From: Silicimonas sp.
GTDB taxonomy: Bacteria > Pseudomonadota > Alphaproteobacteria > Rhodobacterales > Rhodobacteraceae
DNA: 51,170 nucleotides
NCBI GenBank assembly: GCA_022824315.1
Contig: JAJEAC010000074.1
Coordinates: 1 to 51,170 of the forward strand
Direction of reading: 5' to 3'
A model generated the notes under the pieces. The model had not been told where the DNA came from and ran no database searches. It saw only the letters and a program-made list of their open reading frames with translations. Within the stretch, counting starts at the first letter, position 1. Every line of letters begins with the position of its first letter. Shown here in pieces: positions 34,749-48,110 of the stretch. Made by a program: the position numbers and the translations under genes.

Positions 34749-36764
34749 CTAAAGGCGGGCCGCCAGCCGCGCACCTTGGTCGATGGCCCGTCTGGCATCC
34801 AGACCGGACGCCATGTCGGCACCTCCGATCACATGCGGAGACGCGCCGCCGGCCACCATGGCATCGGCAAGGGCACGGTCGCTCAACTGCCCGGTGCAGA
34901 GCACAACGGTATCGGCGGGAACAACCTCGCGCCCGCCGTCCCGACGCGTGATGTGCAGGCCTTCGGAGTCGACTTTCTGGTACGCAACGCCACCTTCCAT
35001 CCGAACGCCCTTCATCCGAAGCGACGTGCGATGAATCCATCCCGTCGTGCGACCAAGCCGCTTGCCAGGCCGCTCGTCTTTCCGCTGGAACAGGGAAACC
35101 TGCCGCCGTCCGTACGTCGGATTCGCCCCATCGGGGGCAAGGCCCGCCCGATGCACTTCCGGATCCGTCACGCCCCATTCATCGAGCCAGGCGTCGAGAT
35201 CTACGGTTGCGCTCCTCTCCGCGGTCAGGAATTCCGCAACATCGAAGCCGATGCCGCCGGCTCCAACGATTGCCACCCGCTCTCCTGCCACTTTTTTGCC
35301 TGTCAGGATGTCGGCATAGTTCACCACGCAACCGCCTTCGACCGGAATGTCCGGAACCCTGGGTACAACGCCCGTGGCCACGATAACCTCGTCGAACCGC
35401 GTCAACTCTCCCGCAGCGGGTTCAGTGCCAAGGTGCACGACCACGCCTCTCAGTTTCAGCATGTCCCGATACCACCGGACGAGTCCCAGGAATTCCTCTT
35501 TCCCGGGAACCCTGCAGGCCATGCCGAGCTGCCCGCCGATCTCGCCCGCCCTTTCAAACATGGTCACAGCATGACCCCGCTCTGCCGCCACCAACGCTGC
35601 AGAGAGACCGGCCGGACCTGCACCCACGACCGCGATCGACTTCGGCCGACCTGCGGGGCAATAGACCAATTCGGTTTCGTGCGCAGCCTGCGGATTGACG
35701 ACACATGTCGCGATCTTCAATTCAAAGGTAAAATCAAGGCATGCCTGATTGCACGCAATGCAGGGCGTGATCTCGCTCGACCTTCCGTCACGCGCCTTTC
35801 TCACGAAATCCGGATCCGCAAGAAAGGGCCGGGCCATCGAAACCAGGTCCGCGGCACCTTCCGCCAGGATCGCCTCCGCCACCTCGGGCGCGTTAATCCG
35901 GTTTGACGCAATCACCGGGATCCCGACCTGTCCCATGAGCTTCTTGGTGACCCACGAAAATGCGCGGCGAGGCACGCTTGCAGCAATCGTCGGGATCCGG
36001 GCTTCATGCCATCCGATCCCCGAATTCAGAAGCCCGGCCCCGGCATCTTCCACGGCCTTGGCCAGTTTGGTGACCTCGGCCCAGTTCGAGCCGTCTGGCA
36101 CAAGATCAATCATGCTCAGGCGATAGATCAGCATGAAATCGGGCCCGGTCGCCTGCCGCACGCGACGGACGATATCGACCGGCAATCGCATCCGATTTTC
36201 GAAAGAGCCGCCCCAGCGATCCGTCCGCTTGTTGGTGCGGGTCACGAGAAACTGGTTCAGCAGATAGCCTTCGGATCCCATTACCTCGACGCCGTCGTAC
36301 CCGGCCTGTTGGGCGCGCCGCGCCGATTCGACGATGTCCGATATCTGCTTTTCGATCCCTTCCTCATCGAGTTCGATAGGGGTAAACGGCGAGATCGGTG
36401 ACTTTACCGGAGACGGTGCCACGCATTCCGGCGAATAGCCGTAGCGCCCTGCGTGAAGAATCTGCATCGCAATTCGTCCACCGGCATCGTGGACCGCGCG
36501 GGTCACCCGCGCATGGTTGGCGATGTCCTCGTCCGTGAACAGACCGGCCGCTCCGGGAAGTACCGCACCCTCGACATTGGGTGCCATGCCGCCGGTCACC
36601 ATCAAAGCCACACCGCCCTCGGCGCGTCTCGCATAGTAGGCGGCGACCCGGTCGAAGTCGCCAAGCTCCTCTAGCCCGGTGTGCATCGAGCCCATTAGAA
36701 TCCGGTTCGGCAGCGTCACGTTGCCTATGTCGAGCGGACAAAAGAGATTGGAATAGCCAGTCAT
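34749..36764 (-). CDS. fadH: 2,4-dienoyl-CoA reductase, NADPH-dependent, FMN/FAD/4Fe-4S enzyme
   Basis: Reduces 2,4-dienoyl-CoA esters so that unsaturated fatty acids can enter beta-oxidation. The product is 671 residues, the usual length. An N-terminal Old-Yellow-Enzyme barrel binds FMN (residues 1-330; LMGSMHTGLEE, AMQILHAGRYGY, GYDGVEVMGSEGYLLNQFL). The 4Fe-4S cysteines are CIACNQACLDF near 335-342 and the later ATCVVNPQA. The C-terminal half has two dinucleotide sites, IAVVGAGPAGLSAALVAAER near 377 and VAIVGAGGIGFDVAEFL near 495. It is alone, divergent from the oxygenase at 37654. Related trimethylamine-dehydrogenase-like reductases share the layout, so the CoA substrate is inferred. Confidence 0.92.
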   Translation of the reverse strand: MTGYSNLFCPLDIGNVTLPNRILMGSMHTGLEELGDFDRVAAYYARRAEGGVALMVTGGMAPNVEGAVLPGAAGLFTDEDIANHARVTRAVHDAGGRIAMQILHAGRYGYSPECVAPSPVKSPISPFTPIELDEEGIEKQISDIVESARRAQQAGYDGVEVMGSEGYLLNQFLVTRTNKRTDRWGGSFENRMRLPVDIVRRVRQATGPDFMLIYRLSMIDLVPDGSNWAEVTKLAKAVEDAGAGLLNSGIGWHEARIPTIAASVPRRAFSWVTKKLMGQVGIPVIASNRINAPEVAEAILAEGAADLVSMARPFLADPDFVRKARDGRSSEITPCIACNQACLDFTFELKIATCVVNPQAAHETELVYCPAGRPKSIAVVGAGPAGLSAALVAAERGHAVTMFERAGEIGGQLGMACRVPGKEEFLGLVRWYRDMLKLRGVVVHLGTEPAAGELTRFDEVIVATGVVPRVPDIPVEGGCVVNYADILTGKKVAGERVAIVGAGGIGFDVAEFLTAERSATVDLDAWLDEWGVTDPEVHRAGLAPDGANPTYGRRQVSLFQRKDERPGKRLGRTTGWIHRTSLRMKGVRMEGGVAYQKVDSEGLHITRRDGGREVVPADTVVLCTGQLSDRALADAMVAGGASPHVIGGADMASGLDARRAIDQGARLAARL

Positions 36765-37653
36765 GGGGCAAGTCTGCCTCAGACCCCCCTAAGTGTCACG
36801 CTGATGTGTGGGTTCAGAGTCGGGTCGCGCAAGCGGCACATGACGATCATGATTCGACGGCGACCGGCTGCACAGACTCTCCCGCCCCGGGACGGAACAG
36901 TCAGCACCGCGCCTCGCTCGAGCGACATCCTTCATGCCGCTGAGGACATCCCGTCCGCTTGCGCCCCGCTGCCGGGGACACGGTCCCTGTTCGGGCAGGG
37001 AGCAGAAATTCTCCGGGAGCAGCAGACACGGCTCAGCATGGCACCTGCATCGGCCCGCCGCAGGTCACGGGGAGCGATGCCGCCCGACCAGTCCGCTGCA
37101 GGGCGCAGGAGCGCCCATTTCCGACACTCCGGGCCGAGCACCCTGAACAGCGTCGAGACGGCGTCGCGGCACGAAACGCCATGATCGATCCTCTAGAAGC
37201 TGCCGAGACGCCTTTCCTGCGAGCGCCAGAACGACTCCATGGCGGTGCAACTCCGGGCGCCGCAAATCATGCGTGGAAGTGCAGTCTCCTGCACTGCACG
37301 GTGAACGTGAAGGGTCGAATTGCTGGCGCGGAGGTCTTCCACGTCGTCGATTGCAGGTTCGAAGCCCTGCACTTTCCTGACTCATGCCTGTCCCGAGGTC
37401 GTTGTTTTCCAAAAGGGAAACACGCAACGATTGAGATGCCAGAGCGAATTTCCCAAGCGCGTTGGCCCTAAACCGTTCCGGCGCAGGTGTTGAAGGTCAG
37501 TGCTCAAAGTGATACGTCCGTGCGCATGGACCACTCTAATCGGCGCTTGGCTCGGATGGACCCGTTGTTGGAGGGATTCAGGTAGTCGTCAGGATGGGCT
37601 GACATGTATTTGATTTGCGTGCCAAGCATTCACCAAACCAACGGCGGTCGCAG
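36765..37653. other. Long intergenic region between fadH and the MpaB-type gene
   Basis: About 890 bases without a supported protein gene; the plus-strand frames that cross it (for example 36959-37471) have no family resemblance and mixed codon use. It should contain the fadH promoter and the promoter of the gene at 37654. The only strong structure is the element at 37275-37377. Confidence 0.5.
37275..37377 (+). ncRNA. Structured tRNA-like element of unknown nature
   Basis: GGAAGTGCAG at 37275-37284 can pair with CTGCAC-T-TTCC at 37367-37377, with one bulged T. Inside, GTGCAGT (37279-37285) and ACTGCAC (37293-37299) form a perfect 7-bp hairpin that would compete with the long-range pairing. 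GCAGG-TTCGAAGC-CCTGC (37353-37370) looks like a tRNA T-arm with an eight-base loop. No canonical anticodon arm or CCA end is visible. It could be a decayed tRNA, an attachment-site scar or a regulatory RNA; it is not a normal tRNA. Confidence 0.3.
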
Positions 37654-38838
37654 ATGACTACTCTCACGCAGAACGCGGCGGACACGATTGACGCACCCTC
37701 GGCTTATGTCGAAGGCTACGAAAACGCCCGGCGCTTCGACAGTGCGCTGGCCGACAAGTATGTCCAGCACACCACGATCGGCGACCCGGAGCTCGATCCG
37801 GTGATGGAGGAGATCCATTCGCTGCATCCCGCGAAGCTTCACCAGTTCGTCGGAGCGGGAATCGAGCAGCGAGACGCGGAGTTGCGTGACGCACCGGAGC
37901 CGCTTCGCCGGTTCTTCGAGGATTTCCAAGAGCCCGAGTGGCTGGACCACAACGCCTTTCAGCCTGGTGTGCGTGCCTTTCACGCAAATGCGGACCTCAT
38001 GCTGGTCGCGTTCGTCGCAGGCGTCCTGGTCGAAGGGTTTGCGACGCTCATAGCCAAGTCGTTCACCATGACCGGCCGTGTCGCGGCCACCAAGAGGCGC
38101 CTCCAGCAGAACAACCGTCAATTGCTCGAGATCTTCTTCCCCGGCGGCCTGCTGCGGAACGGTGACGGGTGGAAGCTTTCGACCCGCGTGCGCTTCGTGC
38201 ATGCCCGGATCAGGAGCCTGCTGGCGAGGCACGGGGAATGGGACGACGAAGCCTGGGGCACGCCGCTTAGCGCGGCCCATCTCGGATTTGCCATTTCGGT
38301 CTTTTCCAAGCGGCTCCTGGATTATTCCCAATTGGTGGGCGCGTCCTTCACGGAAGAGGAAAAGGCAAGCATTCTCGACGTCTGGCGCTATACTGGCTAC
38401 CTGATGGGCATTCCCGAATCGATCCTTTACGAGGACGGCGCGGAGGCGGACAGGATTCACCGGATCGCGAACATGTGCGAGCCGCCGCCCGATTCGGATT
38501 CGGCAGCGATGGCGAACGCATTGATCTGCGCCGTTCCCGGGATCGTGGACATCAGGGACGATGAAGAGCGAAAACAGGTCATCTCCCTAGCGTACAAGCT
38601 GTCCCGTGCCCTCATAGGGAACGAACTGGCCGGGCATTTTCAGTATCCCCAGGTACGAACTTTCGGCACATTGTTCGGGTTCCGCATGAAACAGCGTCTC
38701 CAGCGCTACCTGAAGAGTGGGCTGATGGTCCGGGCGGACAATTTCAGCCAGCTCCTCCAGATTTCCGTATACGAAGAAAGCGGCCTGACCTACAATTTGC
38801 CTGACCACGTCAAGCACGAGAAATCGCACCCTTGGTAG
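37654..38838 (+). CDS. MpaB/latex-clearing-type oxygenase family protein (DUF2236)
   Basis: Protein of 394 residues in the family that includes the fungal MpaB oxygenase and bacterial rubber oxygenase Lcp, which are b-type haem enzymes. The core stretch FAGVLVEGFATLIAKSF-like region (residues about 115-135), TGRVAATKRRLQQNN near 140 and STRVRFVHARIRSLL near 175, with the His of the last stretch a candidate haem ligand, match this family. There is no signal peptide, so unlike Lcp it should be cytosolic. The ATG at 37654 is preferred to a TTG at 37615. No neighbour suggests a substrate. I cannot confirm haem binding from sequence. Confidence 0.78.
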   Translation: MTTLTQNAADTIDAPSAYVEGYENARRFDSALADKYVQHTTIGDPELDPVMEEIHSLHPAKLHQFVGAGIEQRDAELRDAPEPLRRFFEDFQEPEWLDHNAFQPGVRAFHANADLMLVAFVAGVLVEGFATLIAKSFTMTGRVAATKRRLQQNNRQLLEIFFPGGLLRNGDGWKLSTRVRFVHARIRSLLARHGEWDDEAWGTPLSAAHLGFAISVFSKRLLDYSQLVGASFTEEEKASILDVWRYTGYLMGIPESILYEDGAEADRIHRIANMCEPPPDSDSAAMANALICAVPGIVDIRDDEERKQVISLAYKLSRALIGNELAGHFQYPQVRTFGTLFGFRMKQRLQRYLKSGLMVRADNFSQLLQISVYEESGLTYNLPDHVKHEKSHPW

Positions 38839-39669
38839 GTGGTGCGAAATTTGCAGCTGTGCGCCTCGCTGGCGTGGTGCCAGTCGCAGTCCCGGCTTCA
38901 ACCTTCAGCGAAGCCTTCACAGGGCGGCCCAGGATAATTCGCGATTAGCCGGTTTGGGGCTTGTGCGTCTCATGACTCCCAAACTTCATCCTGACAATCC
39001 AACAACTCGGAATGTCTGAGACGAATGATCTCTCGGTTGTTCGGGTAATCGCCTGATCCGCCAATGTCTTTGTAGGTTGGATCCTCATTTCCAGGTCTTC
39101 GCAAAACCCCCATCAACGCGACGGCCGATTCCGGGCGGGACTCGAAGTGTGACGGTCCCGGCGTGCTACGGCAGCGACGGGCTGCCCACAGGAATCCGCG
39201 CCCAACTCGTTCACATCCAGCTCCCCCGTTCACATCTGTTTCTCCAGACATGCGAGGAACTTGGGCGGGGTCGATTTCCAGCTGGTCAAAGGCTCAGCCC
39301 TACAACTCCGTCGGCTGCGCGAAATTCGGAGAGCTCAACATGGGAGCAGAGGCAAAGATGGGGGTTTCCTTTCAATAATTGACGCACGGGAAGAGCCCAG
39401 CCGATCAAGGCCGAGCGCAAAAGCCCGGAACATGCAGACTTGTCGTGAGGCGCTACACACGGGATGCATATCGGCATTTGCCCTGCCCGGTCATTCGACC
39501 GCCCAAACCTTGCCATGCCAATGCACAACGTCGTGCCGCGAAAGCGGAACAACGTAAGGTGCCACCCCATCGTTGCAAGTTCCCGAAAACGATCCTCACT
39601 CTCTCTGGAGGAGGCAGCTGACTATCGCATAGCATACCGAGACGGCTCGGATCTATTTTGCCTTCGTCC
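38839..39669. other. Non-coding or degenerate stretch between the MpaB-type gene and the Fic module
   Basis: About 830 bases in which I see no supported gene. A minus-strand frame at 38970-39251 ends in a coding-like tail (YPNNREIIRLRHSELLDCQ), but its first half does not resemble a protein; it may be a gene remnant. The frames at 39286-39570 and 39379-39621 look random. The DNA has lower GC toward its right end than the flanking core genes. Confidence 0.4.
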
Positions 39670-39692
39670 AGAGAACCATGCTAGGATTCTCT
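39670..39692. promoter_or_regulatory. Inverted repeat abutting the Fic-partner start codon
   Basis: AGAGAA (39670-39675) and TTCTCT (39687-39692) are perfect 6-base arms around an 11-base spacer that contains AGGA, the likely ribosome-binding site, and ends one base before the ATG at 39694. It could be an autoregulatory operator or an RNA hairpin that presents or hides the ribosome-binding site. Confidence 0.5.
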
Positions 39693-39693
39693 C

Positions 39694-39909
39694 ATGAGCA
39701 AAAGTAGCGCGAAAGCACGTTCCGCGGCGACCAGACGATTTGTCATCAAGCCACTTGGCGAGGGCAAGGCGGCTAGGTTTTCCGAAGTCGAGGGGATGTC
39801 CTTGAGCGAGAAGTCTGCTAGCACGATCTCCGGTCTGAAACGGAGGGGGCTCAAAGGCGATGCACTCCGCACGGCGATAACGGATACCTTTGTCACGAAG
39901 CGGGACTAA
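39694..39909 (+). CDS. Small partner/antitoxin-like protein of the Fic module
   Basis: A 71-residue protein directly upstream of fic, with the TAATG junction (stop and start share one base). The layout matches class I Fic toxin-antitoxin pairs such as VbhA-VbhT, in which the antitoxin motif S/T-x-x-x-E-G/N blocks ATP binding. Here the stretch around residues 29-34 is F-S-E-V-E-G, which keeps Glu33-Gly34 but has Phe in the Ser/Thr place. The C-terminal half (RRGLKGDALRTAITDTFVTKRD) looks like the helical tail of many short antitoxins. Assignment as an inhibitor is inference. Confidence 0.65.
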   Translation: MSKSSAKARSAATRRFVIKPLGEGKAARFSEVEGMSLSEKSASTISGLKRRGLKGDALRTAITDTFVTKRD

Positions 39910-40490
39910 TGAGCCGCTATGACGCTACTGAAGATCCACTGTGTTACACTGGAACACACGTTCTGAAAAACAAGGCTGGCCTGCAAATTCAGGACGACTT
40001 GGATCAGTTCGAGCAGTTGATGTTTCTGACTCGGTCGGAAGAGCCACTTCCGGATGGGGACCTTGACTACGACCACTACAAACGGATTCATCATCACTTT
40101 TTTCAGGATGTCCATGATTGGGCCGGCCAATCAAGTGAAATGCGTACAGCCAAGGGTGGCAATTGGTTTTGCTACCCAGAGTATGTCGATTCCGAGATGG
40201 AAAGACTACTTTCCCAGCTGGCACGCGAGAACCACCTGGCGGAGATTTCTGATCGGACGCAGCTTGCCGTCCGTGCCGCTCACTACATCGCTGAGATCAA
40301 CGCCGTTCACCCGTTTCGGGAAGGCAATGGGCGCTGCCAACTGACTCTATTGGACATTCTCCTTGATGTGTCTGGGTTTGAGATGAACGAGGAGCTCATT
40401 GAGCCGGAGAAATTCATGTCGGCCATGATCACCAGCTTCCATGGAGACAATGTTCCCTTGGCAGAAGCGATCCTCCGCATGATGCCTTAG
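39909..40490 (+). CDS. Fic/DOC-family protein with a degenerate Fic motif
   Basis: Fic-domain protein of 193 residues; the family transfers AMP or other groups to target proteins. The N-terminal YTGTHVLKNKAGLQ stretch and the flap region RTAKGGNWFCYPEYVDSEM (residues 79-97) are typical of VbhT/Fic-1-like members. The catalytic motif reads His134-PFREGN-Gly141-Arg142-Cys-Gln-Leu145. The consensus is HPFxxGNGRxxR, so the catalytic His, acidic Glu138, Asn140 and Arg142 are kept but the last Arg is Leu. That Arg contacts the nucleotide phosphates and, in class II and III Fic proteins, the inhibitory Glu. Activity may be altered. The DNA is lower in GC than the neighbouring gltB. Confidence 0.9.
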   Translation: MSRYDATEDPLCYTGTHVLKNKAGLQIQDDLDQFEQLMFLTRSEEPLPDGDLDYDHYKRIHHHFFQDVHDWAGQSSEMRTAKGGNWFCYPEYVDSEMERLLSQLARENHLAEISDRTQLAVRAAHYIAEINAVHPFREGNGRCQLTLLDILLDVSGFEMNEELIEPEKFMSAMITSFHGDNVPLAEAILRMMP

Positions 40491-40631
40491 AACTTGAATC
40501 GTAAGTTATTATTTTCATTATGTTATTTATTTATCGGCGTTTTCTGCCTCGCTACCAGTCTCGTCGGAAGCCGCCAGACGGCGGCGCTTCTCGGCGTGCG
40601 CTCAACGGCCAACAAACCTGAACGTACGCCG

Positions 40632-45163
<4,532 letters not shown>

Positions 45164-45167
<4 letters not shown>

Positions 45168-45598
45168 GCGTCGTCTCCTTCGGCAAACTTCGCCATGACT
45201 TCCGCCTCGGTCATGCCGTGCAGTTCGCCCGCAAACGCGTATCCATCCGGGCGATAGTCGGTGTAGATCTCGCTGGCCAGCATCAGCCCGCCCGCGTTCT
45301 TGAACAGGCCCGTCGCAACATGCGTGACGCCTTGGTAGGGTCCGGACGCGGTCACCCGGTAGAACAGCGACGACCCGCAGTCATCACACCACGCTCTCTC
45401 CGCCCAAGCCGAAGTCGCGCGGGTCCGGACCGGTCCCTTGGCCTCAAGTTCGCCCGGCAACACCTTGACCGCCATCAACGACGACCCCGTCCATGCCCGG
45501 CACATGTCGCAGTGGCAGGCATGCATCTTGTCTTCTGCCGGTCGAATGATCACTTCGCATGCGCCGCACAGGCAGGATCCGGTCAGTTTCTTGTCCAT
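45164..45598 (-). CDS. GFA-family zinc protein (glutathione-dependent formaldehyde-activating enzyme-like)
   Basis: Protein of 144 residues with the GFA/CENP-V zinc fold. The zinc cysteines are CLCGAC near residue 9, CHCDMCR near 31 and CDDCG near 72. The namesake enzyme adds formaldehyde to glutathione, but most family members have unknown roles. The ATG at 45598 has GAGGAAA upstream. It sits between gltD and gltB and overlaps the gltB start by four bases; I know no functional link to glutamate synthesis, though the insertion is intriguing. Confidence 0.88.
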
Positions 45599-45644
45599 GG
45601 TTTCCTCATCTCCGTTCACCCGCGGCCCGCATCAACCAACGCGT

Positions 45645-47075
45645 TCACTCCGCTGCAATGGCCCGGCGCCCAATTCGCTCAAGGATGGCATCGGCCGCCT
45701 CTCGCCCGTCGCGGATCGCCCAGACAACGAGCGAAGCACCCCTCACGATGTCGCCAATGGCGTAGACGCCGTCCATCGACGTCTCGTGGGTCTGAAATCT
45801 TGCCTTGATCGTTCCCCATCGCGTCGTTTCAAGCGCGTCTTCTCCCCAACGTTCCGGAAGGTTCTCGGGCTCGAAGCCAAGAGCCTTGATGACGAGATCG
45901 GCGCTTTCGACGCAATCCGATCCCGTGACCTGTTCCGGCACCTGTCGGCCCGTCGCGTCCGGAGCGCCGAGCCGCACCCTTTGCACGATGACTCCGGTGA
46001 CCGCATCACCCGTGAACCCTTTCGGCGCGGTCAGCCAAGCGAACTCGACGCCTTCCTCTTCGGCATTGGCCACTTCTCTCTGCGAACCCGGCATGTTCGC
46101 GCGGTCACGGCGATAAAGGCACTTGACGCTCGTCGCGCCCTGTCGAACCGCGGTGCGGACACAGTCCATTGCCGTGTCGCCGCCCCCAATGACCACGACT
46201 CTCCGGCCGGCCGCATTCATCTCGCCCGAGTCGAATTCCGGCACGGTGTCGCCGAAGCCCTTGCGATTCGACGCCGTCAGGTAATCGATGGCGCGAACGA
46301 TTCCCTTCGCGCCGCTGCCTGGGCCTTTCAATTCACGGCTCGTGCAGACTCCCGTCGCAATGAGGACCGCGTCATGCCTTGAGCGGATTTCCTCGAACGG
46401 GATGTCCTTTCCGACATCGCAATTCAGCACGAATCCGACGCCCCCGTCCGCAAGGAGCGCGGTGCGCCGCATCACGACGTCCTTTTCGAGCTTGAACCCG
46501 GGAATCCCGTAAGTCAAAAGGCCGCCCGGCCGGTCATGGCGATCAAAGACCTTCACCTGCACGCCTGCCCTGCGAAGCCTTTCGGCGGCAGCAAGCCCGC
46601 CTGGTCCCGCGCCGATGATGCCAACGGATTCTGCGCGCTCCGCGACCGGAGCGATCGGCTCCACCCAGCCTTCATCCCACGCGGTGTCGGTGATGTATTT
46701 CTCGACCGAACCGATTGTCACCGTTCCATGGCCGGACTGCTCTATCACGCAGTTGCCTTCGCACAGCCGGTCCTGGGGGCAGATCCGGCCGCAGATTTCC
46801 GGGAATGCGTTCGTTGCCTGGCTGATCTCGTACGCTTCCTGAAGGCGCCCTTCGGCGGTGAGTTTCAGCCAGTCGGGAATGTTGTTGTGCAGCGGACAAT
46901 GGGTCTGGCAATAGGGAACACCGCATTGGCTGCATCTCCCGGCCTGCTCACGGGCCTTGGCGGCGGCATAATCGGCATAGATCTCGTGGAAGTCCGCACG
47001 CCGTGCGTCAACGGTGCGTTTTTCGGGCATGTCCCGCCCGATCGTCACGAACTTGAGCATTGCCATGTCGGCCAT
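45645..47075 (-). CDS. gltD: Glutamate synthase (NADPH), small subunit
   Basis: Oxidises NADPH and passes electrons to GltB. The product is 476 residues. The N-terminal 4Fe-4S region has CSQCGVPYCQTHCPL near residue 47 and CGRICPQDRLCEGNC near 97. The FAD motif VGIIGAGPGGLAAAERL lies near 150 and the NADPH motif VVVIGGGDTAMDCVRTA near 290. I chose the ATG at 47075 (MADMAMLKFV). It is the first gene of the gltD-GFA-gltB unit, and the palindrome at 47147-47168 lies 72 bases upstream. Confidence 0.96.
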   Translation of the reverse strand: MADMAMLKFVTIGRDMPEKRTVDARRADFHEIYADYAAAKAREQAGRCSQCGVPYCQTHCPLHNNIPDWLKLTAEGRLQEAYEISQATNAFPEICGRICPQDRLCEGNCVIEQSGHGTVTIGSVEKYITDTAWDEGWVEPIAPVAERAESVGIIGAGPGGLAAAERLRRAGVQVKVFDRHDRPGGLLTYGIPGFKLEKDVVMRRTALLADGGVGFVLNCDVGKDIPFEEIRSRHDAVLIATGVCTSRELKGPGSGAKGIVRAIDYLTASNRKGFGDTVPEFDSGEMNAAGRRVVVIGGGDTAMDCVRTAVRQGATSVKCLYRRDRANMPGSQREVANAEEEGVEFAWLTAPKGFTGDAVTGVIVQRVRLGAPDATGRQVPEQVTGSDCVESADLVIKALGFEPENLPERWGEDALETTRWGTIKARFQTHETSMDGVYAIGDIVRGASLVVWAIRDGREAADAILERIGRRAIAAE

Positions 47076-47146
47076 CGCGCTTCTCGCCTTCCAAGGCACG
47101 TTCATACGACTCTTCGCCGCAACAAGGGAAGCGATTATGTCATATT

Positions 47147-47168
47147 ATTTGACCTTTTTTGGTCAAAT
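47147..47168. promoter_or_regulatory. Perfect 8-6-8 palindrome in the gltD/uppP divergent region
   Basis: ATTTGACC (47147-47154), TTTTTT, GGTCAAAT (47161-47168). On the minus strand TTGACC can serve as a -35 element for gltD, with an A/T-rich TATGACATAAT stretch downstream as the -10. A transcription factor that binds this palindrome would cover the gltD promoter. The surrounding DNA is unusually AT-rich for this genome. Confidence 0.6.
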
Positions 47169-47297
47169 CTCTTGCCGAAAAAGCAAAGTCCGGACTTCTG
47201 GCTCTCAAACAATAGCCGTATCGGACCTAAATTCCCTCTTTGCGTGCAATTTCCTTGTTCCTAGTCTTGCACATGCAGAATCAAGCAGTTTCCGCGC

Positions 47298-48110
47298 ATG
47301 CCGTTGCTTCAGTTGTTCCTCCTGGCCGTCATCCAAGGCATTACCGAGTTCCTGCCGGTTTCGTCATCCGGCCATCTCATCCTCCTGCCAAACCTCGCGG
47401 GCGTTCCGGACCAGGGTCTCATCATCGACGTCGCCGTTCACGTGGGCACGCTCGGCGCCGTGCTCCTCTATTTTCGTGGCGACGTGTCGCGTGTCCTGTC
47501 CGGCATGATCCGCATGGCCTCGGGCAGGTTCGACGGACCTGAAGTGCGACTTGCCCTGCTGCTCGTGATTGCGACCGTGCCCGTCATGATCGCGGGCCTG
47601 GCCTTCAGACTGACCGGCCTCAGCCTCATGTTGCGCTCTGTTACGGTCGTCGCGTGGGCCACGCTGATCTTCGGACTTGTGCTCTGGTGGGCCGACCGCA
47701 CCGGATCCAAGACCAGATCCGCTGGCGACTGGAACCCGAGGGACGCAATCATCATGGGCCTGTGGCAGGCAATCGCCCTGATCCCCGGAACATCGCGATC
47801 CGGCATCACCATAACGGCGGCACGGCATCTCGGATATGCCCGCCCTGATGCCGCCCGCCTCGCAATGCTGATGTCGATCCCGACGATCATCGCGTCCGGC
47901 ACTCTCCTGGGCCTGGAAGTCGCGTCCACTCTGGACCTGCCCAAGGCACGCGACGGCTGCATCGCCGCCGCCCTTGCCTTTGTCGCCGCTCTCGGGGCGC
48001 TGCATTTCATGATGCGGCTGATCGAGCGGGTGAGCTTCACCCCGTTCGTGATCTACAGGGTTGCCCTTGGACTGGCCCTGCTTGCCTGGTCCTACGGTCT
48101 AGCCGCGTAG
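47298..48110 (+). CDS. uppP: Undecaprenyl-diphosphate phosphatase
   Basis: Integral membrane enzyme (BacA family) that recycles the lipid carrier for peptidoglycan and other envelope polymers. The product is 270 residues with about eight hydrophobic segments. The two active-site motifs are QGITEFLPVSSSGHLILLP at residues 13-31 (glutamate-rich motif) and PGTSRSGITITAARHLGY near 162. It is divergent from gltD and convergent with the reductase that follows, overlapping its 3' end by 12 bases. Confidence 0.96.
   Translation: MPLLQLFLLAVIQGITEFLPVSSSGHLILLPNLAGVPDQGLIIDVAVHVGTLGAVLLYFRGDVSRVLSGMIRMASGRFDGPEVRLALLLVIATVPVMIAGLAFRLTGLSLMLRSVTVVAWATLIFGLVLWWADRTGSKTRSAGDWNPRDAIIMGLWQAIALIPGTSRSGITITAARHLGYARPDAARLAMLMSIPTIIASGTLLGLEVASTLDLPKARDGCIAAALAFVAALGALHFMMRLIERVSFTPFVIYRVALGLALLAWSYGLAA

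Noticed and set aside
37275..37377. A functional tRNA-Sec (selC)
   Set aside because: The ends and T-arm are suggestive, but there is no UCA anticodon loop, no proper anticodon stem, an eight-base T-loop and a bulged acceptor.
36959..37471. 170-codon plus-strand frame in the fadH/MpaB gap
   Set aside because: It shows mixed codon use and no domain, and it crosses the structured element at 37275-37377.
38970..39251. 93-codon minus-strand frame after the MpaB-type gene
   Set aside because: Only the last third looks coding-like; there is no recognisable domain and no good start. It is possibly a remnant.
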